From: Methanobrevibacter sp.
GTDB taxonomy: Archaea > Methanobacteriota > Methanobacteria > Methanobacteriales > Methanobacteriaceae
Direction of reading: 5' to 3'
DNA length: 32,230 bases
NCBI RefSeq assembly: GCF_017447225.1
Contig: NZ_JAFSNZ010000071.1
Coordinates: 1-32,230, forward strand
Shown: positions 8,026 through 15,742 of the stretch, one piece after another
Numbering within the stretch: the stretch's first letter is position 1
How the letters are laid out: each line of letters opens with the position of its first letter
The notes under the pieces: model-generated
The model's input: the letters and a program-made list of their open reading frames with translations, nothing else
Databases searched by the model: none
Told to the model about the DNA's origin: nothing
Program-made: the position numbers and the translations under genes

Positions 8026-8043
8026 AACTAACAAGTGTTAGTT
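8026..8043. promoter_or_regulatory. Operator 2 of the TetR gene (AACTAAC-N4-GTTAGTT)
   Basis: The same perfect 7-base arms (8026-8032 and 8037-8043) around AAGT. It lies 25-30 bases downstream of the TATA box, at the expected transcription start, and ends nine bases before the TetR ATG. Two identical sites flanking the core promoter are the pattern of an autorepressed TetR gene. Confidence 0.75.
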
Positions 8044-8052
8044 TATGATATT

Positions 8053-8667
8053 ATGACAGGTACTAAAGAAAAGATTTTCAACATATCAATAGATTTATTT
8101 TCCGAATATGGGTATGACGGTGTTTCAATACGCCAAATCGCAAAAGAAGTGGGAATAAAGGAAAGCTCCATATATAACCATTACAAAAGCAAGGAAGCTA
8201 TTCTGGACAGCATTCTTGAATTCTACATTAATGAGATGACTAATGATGAAATACCATTGTCAAAGGCTGATGAAAACCTTGATGTGAACTTCGATTATTT
8301 TTATAATGCAGGATTGGAACTCTACATGTCAAAATTAAAAAATCCTCAAATGATGAAGATAACAAGACTCATTCTAATCGAATCATATCACAATGAAAAA
8401 ATCAACGGATTTCTGAAAAAGGCAATGCTTGAAGGACCTGTTAAAGGCTGGACGGAACTTTTCAATTTGATGAAAACCAAAAAGTTAATAAAATCCGATT
8501 GTGATACAGTACAGCTTGCGGAATCATTCTATTTTTATGGTTTTTTCCTTATTTATCAGCATTTCATAGTAAATTATCCTGAAGATGATGAGGAATTTTT
8601 AAAGGAATTATCAGAAAAATCCAGAAGACAAATCAATCTAATCTACAATTCAGTTAAGGTGGTGTGA
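8053..8667 (+). CDS. TetR/AcrR-family transcriptional regulator
   Basis: A 204-residue repressor. The N-terminal helix-turn-helix is clear (IFNISIDLFSEYGYDGVSI, then RQIAKEVGIKESSIYNHYKSKEAIL), which is the TetR signature. The remaining 150 residues are the helical ligand-binding and dimerisation domain, whose ligand is unknown. The ATG at 8053 is preferred over the GTG at 8035, which lies inside operator 2. Twin AACTAAC-N4-GTTAGTT dyads around its promoter suggest self-repression. The flavoprotein gene starts two bases after its stop behind AAGGTGGTG, so both are probably controlled together. The inducer could be an electrophile, an oxidant or a flavin/quinone-type compound, judged only from the redox neighbours. 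Confidence 0.85.
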   Translation: MTGTKEKIFNISIDLFSEYGYDGVSIRQIAKEVGIKESSIYNHYKSKEAILDSILEFYINEMTNDEIPLSKADENLDVNFDYFYNAGLELYMSKLKNPQMMKITRLILIESYHNEKINGFLKKAMLEGPVKGWTELFNLMKTKKLIKSDCDTVQLAESFYFYGFFLIYQHFIVNYPEDDEEFLKELSEKSRRQINLIYNSVKVV

Positions 8668-8669
8668 AA

Positions 8670-9398
8670 ATGAACTATCTAATAATCAACGGATCTCCAA
8701 GAAAGAAAAATACCTGGGCGATAGCAGAGCAGGTCAAAAGCAATCTTAAAGGCGATTTTGAAGAGATACATTTATCCGAAGAGGATATTCCATTATGCAG
8801 GGGCTGTCAAAACTGCATAATGAACGGAGAGAAATACTGTCCACATTATAGCCAGATTAAAGACATCATAGAAAAGATCAGGAAATGTGACGGTATAATT
8901 ATCGCTTCACCAGTCTATGCGATGAATGTGACAGCATTGTTGAAAAATTTAATAGACCATACCGCTTATCTATATCACAGACCCGAATTTTTCACAAAAA
9001 AGGCTCTGGTTGTCGTATCCACTGCAGGAGCCGGACACAAAAAGGTAGCAAATTACATTGATGAGACATTAAGGCACTGGGGAATTAATAAAGTCTATAA
9101 AATAGCTGTTCAATGCGGAGGCAAGGATTCTCTTGAAACAAAAGATATTGATAAAACCTCTTTAAAATTTAGAAAGGACGTTGAATCAAAGAAAATGCAT
9201 TCACCTAAATTGTCAGACATCATATTTTTTGATGTATGGAAAGCAATGGCTCTTACAGATGATCCCATCAAAGCAGATAGACAATTCTGGTTTGAAACAG
9301 GTCTGGTGAATAATGACTTTTCGCCTGAAGTCAAATTAGGTTTTTTAAAAAGAATGTTTTCTAAAATAATGTTCAATATAATGAAAAGAGTAATTTAA
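8670..9398 (+). CDS. Flavodoxin-fold NAD(P)H:FMN / iron-sulfur flavoprotein
   Basis: A 242-residue protein of the NADPH-dependent FMN reductase-like family. The FMN phosphate loop GSPRKKNT is at residues 8-15, and ASPVYAMNVTALLKNLIDH matches the flavin-binding SPVY motif. Cysteines 43, 46, 49 and 57 form C-x2-C-x2-C-x7-C, the compact cysteine motif of methanogen iron-sulfur flavoproteins (Isf), so a 4Fe-4S cluster next to FMN is likely. Isf proteins accept electrons from ferredoxin and reduce O2, H2O2 or other acceptors. The C-terminal 70 residues are less typical. The ATG at 8670 is chosen because AAGGTGGT lies six bases upstream. It is coupled to the TetR gene, so it is probably its main target. 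Confidence 0.8.
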   Translation: MNYLIINGSPRKKNTWAIAEQVKSNLKGDFEEIHLSEEDIPLCRGCQNCIMNGEKYCPHYSQIKDIIEKIRKCDGIIIASPVYAMNVTALLKNLIDHTAYLYHRPEFFTKKALVVVSTAGAGHKKVANYIDETLRHWGINKVYKIAVQCGGKDSLETKDIDKTSLKFRKDVESKKMHSPKLSDIIFFDVWKAMALTDDPIKADRQFWFETGLVNNDFSPEVKLGFLKRMFSKIMFNIMKRVI

Positions 9399-9424
9399 TA
9401 TCCTTTCACTACATAAATAATATT

Positions 9425-9895
9425 ATGTTCAGAAATATGAGAAGAAAAAAACAGGAACTGTCCGAAGATGAATGCATTGACATATTAACTAATCAGCCTA
9501 GAGGCGTCCTGGCGTTGATAGGTGATGATGACTATCCGTATACCGTGCCTATGAGCCATGTTTATGTGGACGGCAAAATATACTTCCACGGAGCAAAGGA
9601 AGGTCATAAAAACGATGCTGTAAAGAGAAATTCCAAAGTGTCATACTGCGTTGTCAATGACGGCGTTAAAAAAGAAAATCAATGGTGGTACACCTTCAAA
9701 AGCGTCATTGTATTTGGAAAAATCAAAACATTAACTGACGACAGCGAAAAGATAGATAAACTGACTCATCTGGGCGATAAATTCTTCCCGACACATGAAG
9801 AAACAGTCGATGAAATCAACAGATTATTAGACAGAACAGAAGTGTTCGAAATAACAATTGAACATATGAGCGGGAAAAAAGTAATAGAAAAATAA
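9425..9895 (+). CDS. Pyridoxamine 5'-phosphate oxidase-like flavin-binding protein (NimA-type)
   Basis: A 156-residue split-barrel protein. The pattern RGVLALIGDDDYPYTVPMSHVYVDGKIYFHGAKEGHK followed by SYCVV is typical of the PNPOx-like/5-nitroimidazole-resistance group, which bind FMN or F420 and reduce small acceptors. It is not the vitamin B6 oxidase, which has a longer chain and other PLP residues. WWYTFKSVIVFGK in the middle is also typical of this group. It lies 26 bases after the flavoprotein gene on the same strand with no clear Shine-Dalgarno site, so it is either read from the TetR operon or from its own leaderless start. Convergent with the flavin reductase gene across a 10-base gap. 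The substrate is unknown. Confidence 0.75.
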   Translation: MFRNMRRKKQELSEDECIDILTNQPRGVLALIGDDDYPYTVPMSHVYVDGKIYFHGAKEGHKNDAVKRNSKVSYCVVNDGVKKENQWWYTFKSVIVFGKIKTLTDDSEKIDKLTHLGDKFFPTHEETVDEINRLLDRTEVFEITIEHMSGKKVIEK

Positions 9896-9905
9896 AATTT
9901 TCCCC

Positions 9906-10481
9906 TTATTTTCTAAATTTTAAACCAACCTTAAAAGCATCAGCTATTTTTTCACCAGTCCTATAATAAGAATGAGTTATATCATCATAAGCCAAAGGAT
10001 CAAGCTTTAAAAAGTCTATTTTGTTATTGGTCATCACATCCTCATCAGATTGAACATTAACTATTTCACCTGTGATTTGAGTGTGGGATCCAACTTCTGC
10101 AATATGCATTACCCTGCATTCCACAGACACCTTGAACTCATTTATTATTGGTGCGTTAACCTTTTCACCCCTTTGATGGGTGAAACCGATTTTGGCGAGT
10201 TTGTCCTCTTTATAACCTGACTCTATTCCTAAATAATCCACTTCAGCCACATGTTCCACACTCGGATAAGCTAAACAGAACTCCTTTGAATGCAATATGC
10301 TTTTTAAGGTTTTTCTTTTCAGAGTTGAATTGATTGCTATCATTACTGCCGGCGGATGATGGGAACACATTGTCGCAAATGCCAATGTACATGCGTCGGC
10401 ATTTCCGTCCTCATCATATGCGCTTGCAACGACAGCCGGTGCGGGATACATCATTGTATGGTTTTTAACATTAATCTTCAT
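9906..10481 (-). CDS. Flavin reductase-like FMN-binding protein
   Basis: A 191-residue split-barrel flavin reductase-like domain protein. The start (YPAPAVVASAYDEDGNADACTLAFATMCSHHPPAVMIAI) matches the beginning of this family, where the main chain binds FMN, and K-x-T-x-x-S-I-L follows as expected. Archaeal members include the ferric reductase-type FeR. They pass electrons from NAD(P)H or F420 to flavin, iron or other partners. No partner oxygenase is present. It lies 22 bases after a hypothetical gene on the same strand with no clear ribosome site, so it may share that gene's transcript or be leaderless. It adds a fourth flavin enzyme to this block. Confidence 0.8.
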   Translation of the reverse strand: MKINVKNHTMMYPAPAVVASAYDEDGNADACTLAFATMCSHHPPAVMIAINSTLKRKTLKSILHSKEFCLAYPSVEHVAEVDYLGIESGYKEDKLAKIGFTHQRGEKVNAPIINEFKVSVECRVMHIAEVGSHTQITGEIVNVQSDEDVMTNNKIDFLKLDPLAYDDITHSYYRTGEKIADAFKVGLKFRK

Positions 10482-10503
10482 AGTGTAAATTATGTAAATT
10501 GCA

Positions 10504-10938
10504 CTAAAATAACTTTTCCAAATTCAGATGCAGAGTAATGTCAGCCATGAAAAATGTATCATTGATTCTTTCAATGACATTATATTCCCTTTCAAGGCGA
10601 TTCATCATCGTAATATAACAAAAATATTGTCTTGAAGACTTATCAACAAATTTTGGAAGTGAAAACATGTATGCACCTGAAATCGGATTTAGGATAAGAT
10701 TGAATGAAGCTATTTTAATTTTTTTTAAAGCGAATCTATTGTCAACTTCAAAAAATTCATTCAAGGATTTTTCCAAAGTTTTTCTTAACTCTTTTTTCTC
10801 ATCAAGCAATGACTTAATTGAGTTAAGGGAATTTTTGTAATCTTCGCACAGCAATTGGGGATCATATGCGGATACAAGTGACTCGTCAATGCGTATCATT
10901 TCCCGGATTGTTGAATCGATCTCTTTAATATCTACCAT
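10504..10938 (-). CDS. Hypothetical helical protein
   Basis: A 144-residue protein I do not recognise. The first half is predicted helical with heptad-like charge (residues about 25-65: NSLNSIKSLLDEKKELRKTL). The second half holds aromatic and small residues (NPISGAYMFSLPKF) and a further helix (YITMMNRLEREYNVIERIN). No signal peptide or cysteine motif is seen. AGGTGA lies five bases before the ATG, so translation is well supported. It sits 22 bases upstream of the flavin reductase gene, possibly one operon. Its upstream region carries inverted TATACATAG motifs that could be an operator. Confidence 0.6.
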   Translation of the reverse strand: MVDIKEIDSTIREMIRIDESLVSAYDPQLLCEDYKNSLNSIKSLLDEKKELRKTLEKSLNEFFEVDNRFALKKIKIASFNLILNPISGAYMFSLPKFVDKSSRQYFCYITMMNRLEREYNVIERINDTFFMADITLHLNLEKLF

Positions 10939-11181
10939 ACTTCACCTCAGTTGCACAGCATATAACATGGATAGAGATTTCCAAATTCAAAATTCAAAAA
11001 ACAAACTAATATATTATCTAATGGTGATGTATACATAGCAATAACTCCTTATTTTATTGAATATACTATGTATATTATTCTATTTAAGCTTAACTAAATT
11101 GTCCTCACTTATAAATATTGTTCTGACTTGTAAAAATTGTTTTGGGTGAAACATAGTATTTATAGTTTTCTAAGAAATCAT
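10939..11181. promoter_or_regulatory. Intergenic region with repeated ACATAG motifs
   Basis: TATACATAG (11030-11038) and CTATGTATA (11066-11074) form an inverted repeat 27 bases apart, and a further ACATAGTA occurs near 11153. The left copy includes the palindrome ATGTATACAT. The region follows the ferredoxin-nitroreductase gene and precedes the hypothetical gene, so the dyad would lie upstream of the latter's promoter. No gene is seen here. Confidence 0.4.
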
Positions 11182-11982
11182 TTACATATAAGTTAACTTG
11201 ATTTTCTCATGAGGTCTTGTACGTCTATATCTGACGCGAGGATAACCTATGACAAACGTAGCATACATATGCTTATCCTTATCAATTTGCGGGAAAAATT
11301 CCATTAGCTTGTCATGATTGACCTCATCTGCCATTCCAATAAATAGTGAGTGAAAACCGCCCAAGCCTAATGTGTATGCTAAAAGCTCAATTCGAGTCAT
11401 TGCAATAACGGCATCTGTTTTTGCCTCTGAAAACGCTAAAATCAACTGGTGGCCTTCCCATAATAAAGGATGTCTTTTAGGGTCTCGATTTTCATCTCTC
11501 AAATAATCCCCCAGCTGAGCGATTCTGAAAAACTCCCCCTCTTTTGCAGAAATTATTTCATAGATGTGGTCAATGAACTCATTTAATTTTTCATCGACAA
11601 CAACAAACTCCACATCCTGAATATTCTGCCTATTAGGGCTGTAATATGCAGCCTCCATTAATTTGTCGAAAGTTTCACTGTCAATTTTTTTGCTTTTAAA
11701 CCATCTGCAGGTTCTTCTCTGTTTTAAAAACTGTAGCATGTCATCATAGGAAACAGGAATCCGGCGCGGATTGTACTCTTCAACTCTGTCCATTTGATCC
11801 TGATATGCTTTGATGATGATTGCATTTTGTTTGCAGATTGTTGAGCATTGCCCGCAGTCAAAACAGTTGCTTTCAATATCAGTTGCTGTTCCATCAATAA
11901 TTTCAATATTATCCCTTATACAGACTGATTTGCAGATTCCACAGCCACTGCATTTTTCAGCATCAATGATTAAATGTTTCAT
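11182..11982 (-). CDS. Nitroreductase with N-terminal 2x[4Fe-4S] ferredoxin domain
   Basis: A 266-residue fusion. Residues about 10-60 hold two ferredoxin motifs, C-x2-C-x2-C-x3-C (CSGCGICKSVC) and CFDCGQCSTIC, each with a following Asn/Pro-region typical of bacterial-type 2x4Fe-4S proteins. From about 85 on is a nitroreductase fold with RRTCRWFKSKKID and AAYYSPNRQNIQ, the FMN phosphate and active-site region. Such enzymes reduce nitro- or quinone-type compounds or F420-linked substrates using ferredoxin electrons without NAD(P)H. No Shine-Dalgarno site is present, and a TATA box at about 12001-12013 lies 25 bases before the ATG, so a leaderless transcript is likely. Confidence 0.85.
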   Translation of the reverse strand: MKHLIIDAEKCSGCGICKSVCIRDNIEIIDGTATDIESNCFDCGQCSTICKQNAIIIKAYQDQMDRVEEYNPRRIPVSYDDMLQFLKQRRTCRWFKSKKIDSETFDKLMEAAYYSPNRQNIQDVEFVVVDEKLNEFIDHIYEIISAKEGEFFRIAQLGDYLRDENRDPKRHPLLWEGHQLILAFSEAKTDAVIAMTRIELLAYTLGLGGFHSLFIGMADEVNHDKLMEFFPQIDKDKHMYATFVIGYPRVRYRRTRPHEKIKLTYM

Positions 11983-12006
11983 AATATTAATTTTGTATTT
12001 AATAAT

Positions 12007-12039
12007 ATAAAAAAAGTAGAAGTAAATTTAAGTTACTTC
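12007..12039 (-). terminator. Hairpin-T terminator of trxB, overlapping the next promoter
   Basis: On the minus strand a stem formed by GAAGTAA (12019-12025) and TTACTTC (12033-12039) is followed by TACTTTTTTTATATT (12007-12018). The same T-tract ends in the TATA-like element of the ferredoxin-nitroreductase gene downstream, so terminator and promoter share bases. Confidence 0.6.
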
Positions 12040-12046
12040 CGAAAAA

Positions 12047-12964
12047 TTAGTTGTTTTCTTTGATTTCATTGAAGGCAGTTGTTGCTGCAACCGCACCTTC
12101 ACCGCATGCCACTACCCATTGCTTCAATCCAATGCATACATCCCCAACTGCATAGACATATTCGACATTTGTCTTTTGGTCCTTATCGATTATGATGTGG
12201 CCTGATTCATCCAAATTGACACCTAATTGGGTAGCTATCTCCGTATGAGGAATATAACCGACACTGATGAAAACACCACTAATCGGCATTTCGGTCAAAT
12301 CTCCGGTTTGAGTGTCTTTAAGCACAACTGACTCGACCAGCATATTGCCTTTTATCTCTTCTACAGTCGCATTATAGATGACATCAATGCCTTCCTGTTC
12401 AATCATGTTCTGGAGGTGCTTTTGGGCTCTGAATTCATCCCGTCTGTGGACTAATGTAACATTTGCCCCCAAGTTTTTAAGGTAAAGCGCTTCCTGAAGC
12501 GCACTGTTTCCACCTCCCACCATGATTATGTCTCTTCCCTGGAAGAAAAATCCGTCGCATGTAGCGCAGTAGCTGACGCCTTTTCCTGCGAATTTATCTT
12601 CGCCTGAAGCGTTCAGATGTCTGTGTGAGCTTCCGGTAGCTAGAATAATGGTCTTTGATTTGTATTCTGCCTTGTCGGTTTTGACAGTGAACTTATATTC
12701 ACCTTCAGTTCTGATTACTTCAGTTACGTTTTCGTTTTCATGAAGTTCACAGTTTTTTATAGCCTGCTCTTTCATGGTTTCAACAAGCTTCAAGCCGGAA
12801 ATACTTTCAAATCCAGGATAGTTCTCCATTTGCGGAACTTCACGGCCGATTCCGCCTGCCAGTCCCCTGTCCAGAATCAGGTTTTTTGTTCCCTGACGGC
12901 CTGCATATATTCCTGCAGTAAGACCTCCGGGACCTGCTCCGATAATTATAATGTCATATTCCAT
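12047..12964 (-). CDS. trxB: Thioredoxin reductase
   Basis: A 305-residue low-molecular-weight thioredoxin reductase, which passes electrons to thioredoxin through FAD and a Cys pair. Visible are the FAD loop GAGPGG at 9-14, the redox-active C-A-T-C at 133-136 followed by DG, the nucleotide-binding GGGNSA at 150-155 and HRRDEFRA at 173-180. The last two are the NADPH-type signatures, unlike some methanogen homologues thought to use F420H2. YAVGDV near the end binds flavin. Length is standard. GAGGTAA precedes the ATG. It follows the peroxidase gene by 18 bases, which suggests a peroxide-detoxifying operon, although no thioredoxin gene is in the window. Confidence 0.92.
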   Translation of the reverse strand: MEYDIIIIGAGPGGLTAGIYAGRQGTKNLILDRGLAGGIGREVPQMENYPGFESISGLKLVETMKEQAIKNCELHENENVTEVIRTEGEYKFTVKTDKAEYKSKTIILATGSSHRHLNASGEDKFAGKGVSYCATCDGFFFQGRDIIMVGGGNSALQEALYLKNLGANVTLVHRRDEFRAQKHLQNMIEQEGIDVIYNATVEEIKGNMLVESVVLKDTQTGDLTEMPISGVFISVGYIPHTEIATQLGVNLDESGHIIIDKDQKTNVEYVYAVGDVCIGLKQWVVACGEGAVAATTAFNEIKENN

Positions 12965-12982
12965 AGTTTACCTCAAAAAAGA

Positions 12983-13522
12983 TTAAATTAATTCTTTGAC
13001 AGCTCCTTTAACGTCTGCTAAGTCTTCAGTCGGCTCGAATCTTCTTACAACATTACCTTCACGGTCAACTAAAAACTTGGTGAAGTTCCATTTGATGTCA
13101 TTGTTGTCTTTGTAATGTCTGTCAACTGCTTTTAATACCAGCTTGAGTTTTGTTGCACCTTTTCCGGTGATATCATTAAATGGCTGTTCGTTTTTAAGGT
13201 ATTCGAATAATGGATCTGCATTTTCTCCGTTAACGTCAATCTTATCAAATATTGTGTATGGAACCAGCCATTTGTTGCGGCAGACTTCCTTGATTTCTGA
13301 GGTTTCTCCAGGTGCCTGATTACCAAACTGGTTGCATGGGAAATCCAATATTTCAAAACCCTGTTCGTTGAATTCAGCATAAATTTCATTCAATTCAGTG
13401 TATTGTGGTGTAAATCCGCATTTGGTTGCTGAATTTACAATCAACAATACTTTATCCTTGTATTCAGATAAGCTTACTGTGTTTCCTTCTCCGTCTTTTA
13501 CTTCAAAATCATAAATTGACAT
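12983..13522 (-). CDS. Glutathione peroxidase family (BtuE-type) thiol peroxidase
   Basis: A 179-residue peroxidase of the glutathione peroxidase fold, reducing H2O2 or alkyl hydroperoxides. The peroxidatic residue is Cys35 in NSATKCGFTPQY (Cys, not selenocysteine). FPCNQFGNQ with the second Cys and Gln, and WNFTKFLVDREG with Trp-Asn, complete the catalytic tetrad. Most prokaryotic members use thioredoxin, not glutathione, which fits trxB 18 bases downstream. The ATG at 13522 is chosen over the in-frame GTG at 13531 because that GTG is part of the AGGTGA ribosome site. A perfect dyad overlies its promoter. Peroxidases of this type are unusual in strict methanogens and may derive from gut bacteria. 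Confidence 0.88.
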   Translation of the reverse strand: MSIYDFEVKDGEGNTVSLSEYKDKVLLIVNSATKCGFTPQYTELNEIYAEFNEQGFEILDFPCNQFGNQAPGETSEIKEVCRNKWLVPYTIFDKIDVNGENADPLFEYLKNEQPFNDITGKGATKLKLVLKAVDRHYKDNNDIKWNFTKFLVDREGNVVRRFEPTEDLADVKGAVKELI

Positions 13523-13548
13523 ATTTATCACCTATAGAATAATATGGA

Positions 13549-13563
13549 CTTAACCAAGTTAAG
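13549..13563. promoter_or_regulatory. Operator-like dyad of the peroxidase-trxB promoter
   Basis: CTTAAC-CAA-GTTAAG is a perfect dyad with 6-base arms. It lies between the minus-strand TATA box (plus strand TAAATATTTATAAC, 13571-13584) and the start codon, at the predicted transcription start. A related palindrome AGTTAACT is at 13588-13595, just upstream of the TATA box. The adjacent MarR gene is the obvious candidate regulator. Confidence 0.6.
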
Positions 13564-13603
13564 GCTTGACTAAATATTTATAACAATTATCATATAAAGT
13601 TAA

Positions 13604-14059
13604 CTATTGCAAATCGGCAGATTCCAAAGTCAAATGATAAAGCATTTCCTTTAAATCACAATATTTGTCATTGGAAAGTTCCTTTGCAATCTTGCGCTCC
13701 CAACCAAAAGTCAAAAGGTTGATTTTATCAAAAGCCTCTTCACCTTTTTCTGTTAATGAAATTACATTACGGCTCTTGTTGTTTTCATCCTTCTGCTTTT
13801 CAACAATCCCCTTATTTACAAGCTTTTTAATCATCTTGGCAACATTGGCTTCGCTTACATAAAGCCTTTCAGCCATCTGCCTTTGGGAACTAGGCCCATA
13901 ATACTTAATGGAATAGATATAGGTCAGCTCACCATAAGTGATGTCCACATCTTCCAGATTGTTCTTCAAATAATTGTTGTAGCTCAATAGAATATACTCC
14001 ATATACAGGTTAAGCGGAGTAAACATGATCCTGTCTTCCTTCCAGTTCTCATCAACCAT
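13604..14059 (-). CDS. MarR-family transcriptional regulator
   Basis: A 151-residue winged-helix regulator. The recognition region is clear: GPSSQRQMAERLYVSEANVAKMIKKLVNKGIVEKQKDENNKSRNVISLTEKG includes the recognition helix and the Asp/Asn-Arg wing. The flanking helices form the dimer interface. GGTGA lies before the ATG. It follows DUF169 by 16 bases and so is probably co-transcribed with it, and lies directly upstream of the peroxidase-trxB promoter, which has matching dyads. MarR proteins often sense oxidants or phenolic compounds. That this one controls the redox operon is inference from position. No obvious regulatory cysteine is seen. Confidence 0.85.
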   Translation of the reverse strand: MVDENWKEDRIMFTPLNLYMEYILLSYNNYLKNNLEDVDITYGELTYIYSIKYYGPSSQRQMAERLYVSEANVAKMIKKLVNKGIVEKQKDENNKSRNVISLTEKGEEAFDKINLLTFGWERKIAKELSNDKYCDLKEMLYHLTLESADLQ

Positions 14060-14075
14060 TTTTTCACCATATAAA

Positions 14076-14879
14076 TCATTTTTTCAAATAATTTTTAAAA
14101 AGTTCAGTTTGAAGCAGACTTTTTTTACTGACATCCTCCAATTTCAAAAAGAGCTTCCAGGGCATTGCCAAAGTCAGATATTCATCCGGAATGAAATGTC
14201 TTGTCTTGGACTTGCCTGCAAAGTCAATTGAACCTAAAATAGGCTTTGGATCATCACTTTCATCCTGCTCGAATACAAATGATCCTATGGACTGGCATGA
14301 TGATGCCTGAGGAGTCAGCACATATGCATCCTTTGTCCTGAAAGAGGAGTTAATCTGAATAAGGGCAGTCATTTCCAATGGATTTAGTGTAAATATTACT
14401 GATTTAGGAATTTCACCATCTTCAAGATTTTCCAATGCCTTAAAAATCACATATTGGCCTTCGTCATATATCGGCCTGTTTTTGATGTTTGTTATGGCTG
14501 TGTCAAAGTCAGCGTAAATCCTTTCGCCTTCTATAAACATTTCACTTACTCTTGGCATTCTATCCAGTCTCTTCTGATAGCTTTCCTTATCCGGAGCGGA
14601 TTCAAGTCCGCATGAAAGGAAAGTTGCCTGGAAATCCATATCTTCCTGTGTGGAGAATCCGTCTCCCCATCCGAATCCTGTTGCAATTCCGCCGCAGGTA
14701 ATGTTTTCACGGCCGAAACATGTTGTGTTTCTTTTTGCAATGGTCTGTGCTACAAAGCTCATAACACATCCGCCACGGCCTGGTTTTGGTCCTTTTGCAT
14801 CTGAAGGCTTTTCGTCTGATTTTAGAAGAACTATAGGTGCAAACTTCAATCCCAATTCATTTGAAATATAACTTTCCAT
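14076..14879 (-). CDS. DUF169 family protein
   Basis: A 267-residue protein of the DUF169 family, widespread in methanogens and anaerobes and of unknown function. Typical features are the early LGLKFAPIVLL, a Gly/Cys stretch PGRGGCVMSFV, then C-F-G-R-E-N-I-T-C-G-G and the Gly/Phe-rich GFGWGDG. Later QASSCQSIG and the end motif FIPDEYLTLAMPW match the family. Several conserved cysteines (in GGCVMSF, TTCFGREN, TCGG, SSCQS) suggest metal or thiol chemistry. CAGGAGTTG precedes the ATG. MarR follows by 16 bases. A 12-bp palindrome lies immediately upstream of its TATA box. Confidence 0.8.
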   Translation of the reverse strand: MESYISNELGLKFAPIVLLKSDEKPSDAKGPKPGRGGCVMSFVAQTIAKRNTTCFGRENITCGGIATGFGWGDGFSTQEDMDFQATFLSCGLESAPDKESYQKRLDRMPRVSEMFIEGERIYADFDTAITNIKNRPIYDEGQYVIFKALENLEDGEIPKSVIFTLNPLEMTALIQINSSFRTKDAYVLTPQASSCQSIGSFVFEQDESDDPKPILGSIDFAGKSKTRHFIPDEYLTLAMPWKLFLKLEDVSKKSLLQTELFKNYLKK

Positions 14880-14913
14880 TTTAACAACTCCTGTTTAATA
14901 ATTTATAGATTTG

Positions 14914-14925
14914 AATTCATGAATT
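14914..14925. promoter_or_regulatory. 12-bp palindrome upstream of the DUF169-marR promoter
   Basis: AATTCATGAATT is a perfect palindrome located just upstream (minus strand sense) of the TATA-like CTATAAATTATT at about 14897-14908. It is a plausible autoregulatory site for the MarR protein in the same operon, though palindromes this short occur by chance in AT-rich DNA. Confidence 0.4.
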
Positions 14926-14956
14926 TCTTATCCAAAAATTTTCTAATATTTTTAAA

Positions 14957-15463
14957 TCACCATTTAATTTGTTTCATTAATGAATACATTTCTTCATCAG
15001 AGATATCCAAATTACTATCATCATAAATATTAGTATAAAAATATTTATTGATTTGCCATATCCTTTTTTTATAGGTATTATGAGATAAATTATATGATTC
15101 TAATTTTTTTTGAGAAAAATCGTGAATTAAATCAATTTTTAAGGACAACAATTCATTAAATGATGTTAAAAGATCTATTGCAAAATCCAAATGACCAAAT
15201 GCATTATCTTCACAATTATGATATACAATATAGAGAACATGATCTTTTATTTCCAAAAATTCAACATATTCATTGTATAATATTTCATCACTTTTTAAGT
15301 TAAATGATATTTTATCAAATTCATCATTCAATTGATAATAAAATTCAAAATTATCTTTAGATTCAGGAAAAATTAAATTTTTTATTTTGTTAATGATTAT
15401 GTTAATTATTTCCATTATTTTCATTATGATGGTTGTATCGATTTTATTATTAACAAATTTCAT
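14957..15463 (-). CDS. Hypothetical protein
   Basis: A 168-residue protein that I do not recognise. The ATG at 15463 is preferred over the in-frame start at 15493 because GGCGGGAT lies just before it. The N-terminus has a hydrophobic Ile-rich stretch of about 20 residues (residues about 12-30, MKIMEIINIIINKIKNLIF) that could be a membrane-associated or amphipathic helix. The rest is predicted helical, charged and rich in Asp, Asn, Tyr and Leu (for example FAIDLLTSFNELLSL). No motif is visible. The coding stretch is more AT-rich than its neighbours, which fits a recently acquired or fast-evolving gene. Confidence 0.5.
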   Translation of the reverse strand: MKFVNNKIDTTIIMKIMEIINIIINKIKNLIFPESKDNFEFYYQLNDEFDKISFNLKSDEILYNEYVEFLEIKDHVLYIVYHNCEDNAFGHLDFAIDLLTSFNELLSLKIDLIHDFSQKKLESYNLSHNTYKKRIWQINKYFYTNIYDDSNLDISDEEMYSLMKQIKW

Positions 15464-15742
15464 GTTATCCCGCCTAAAAATTATAATCAACACAATTTTT
15501 AAAGAAAATATTATAGTATATTACTAAAATATATGTCTAGCAAGTTAATATAAATGTTCTAATATTCAGTAATTCTGTAAATTTAAGAATTTTTTACATT
15601 TCACTTGTTTTTTCCAAATTTAGTTCTTTTTTTAAAAATAATCTTTTTAAAAATCAAATGATTCATATATTTCAGCTAAAAAAAATCCAATAATCTAATC
15701 AATAGTAAATTCTATTAGGATTACCCAACAAAATATTAAGCA

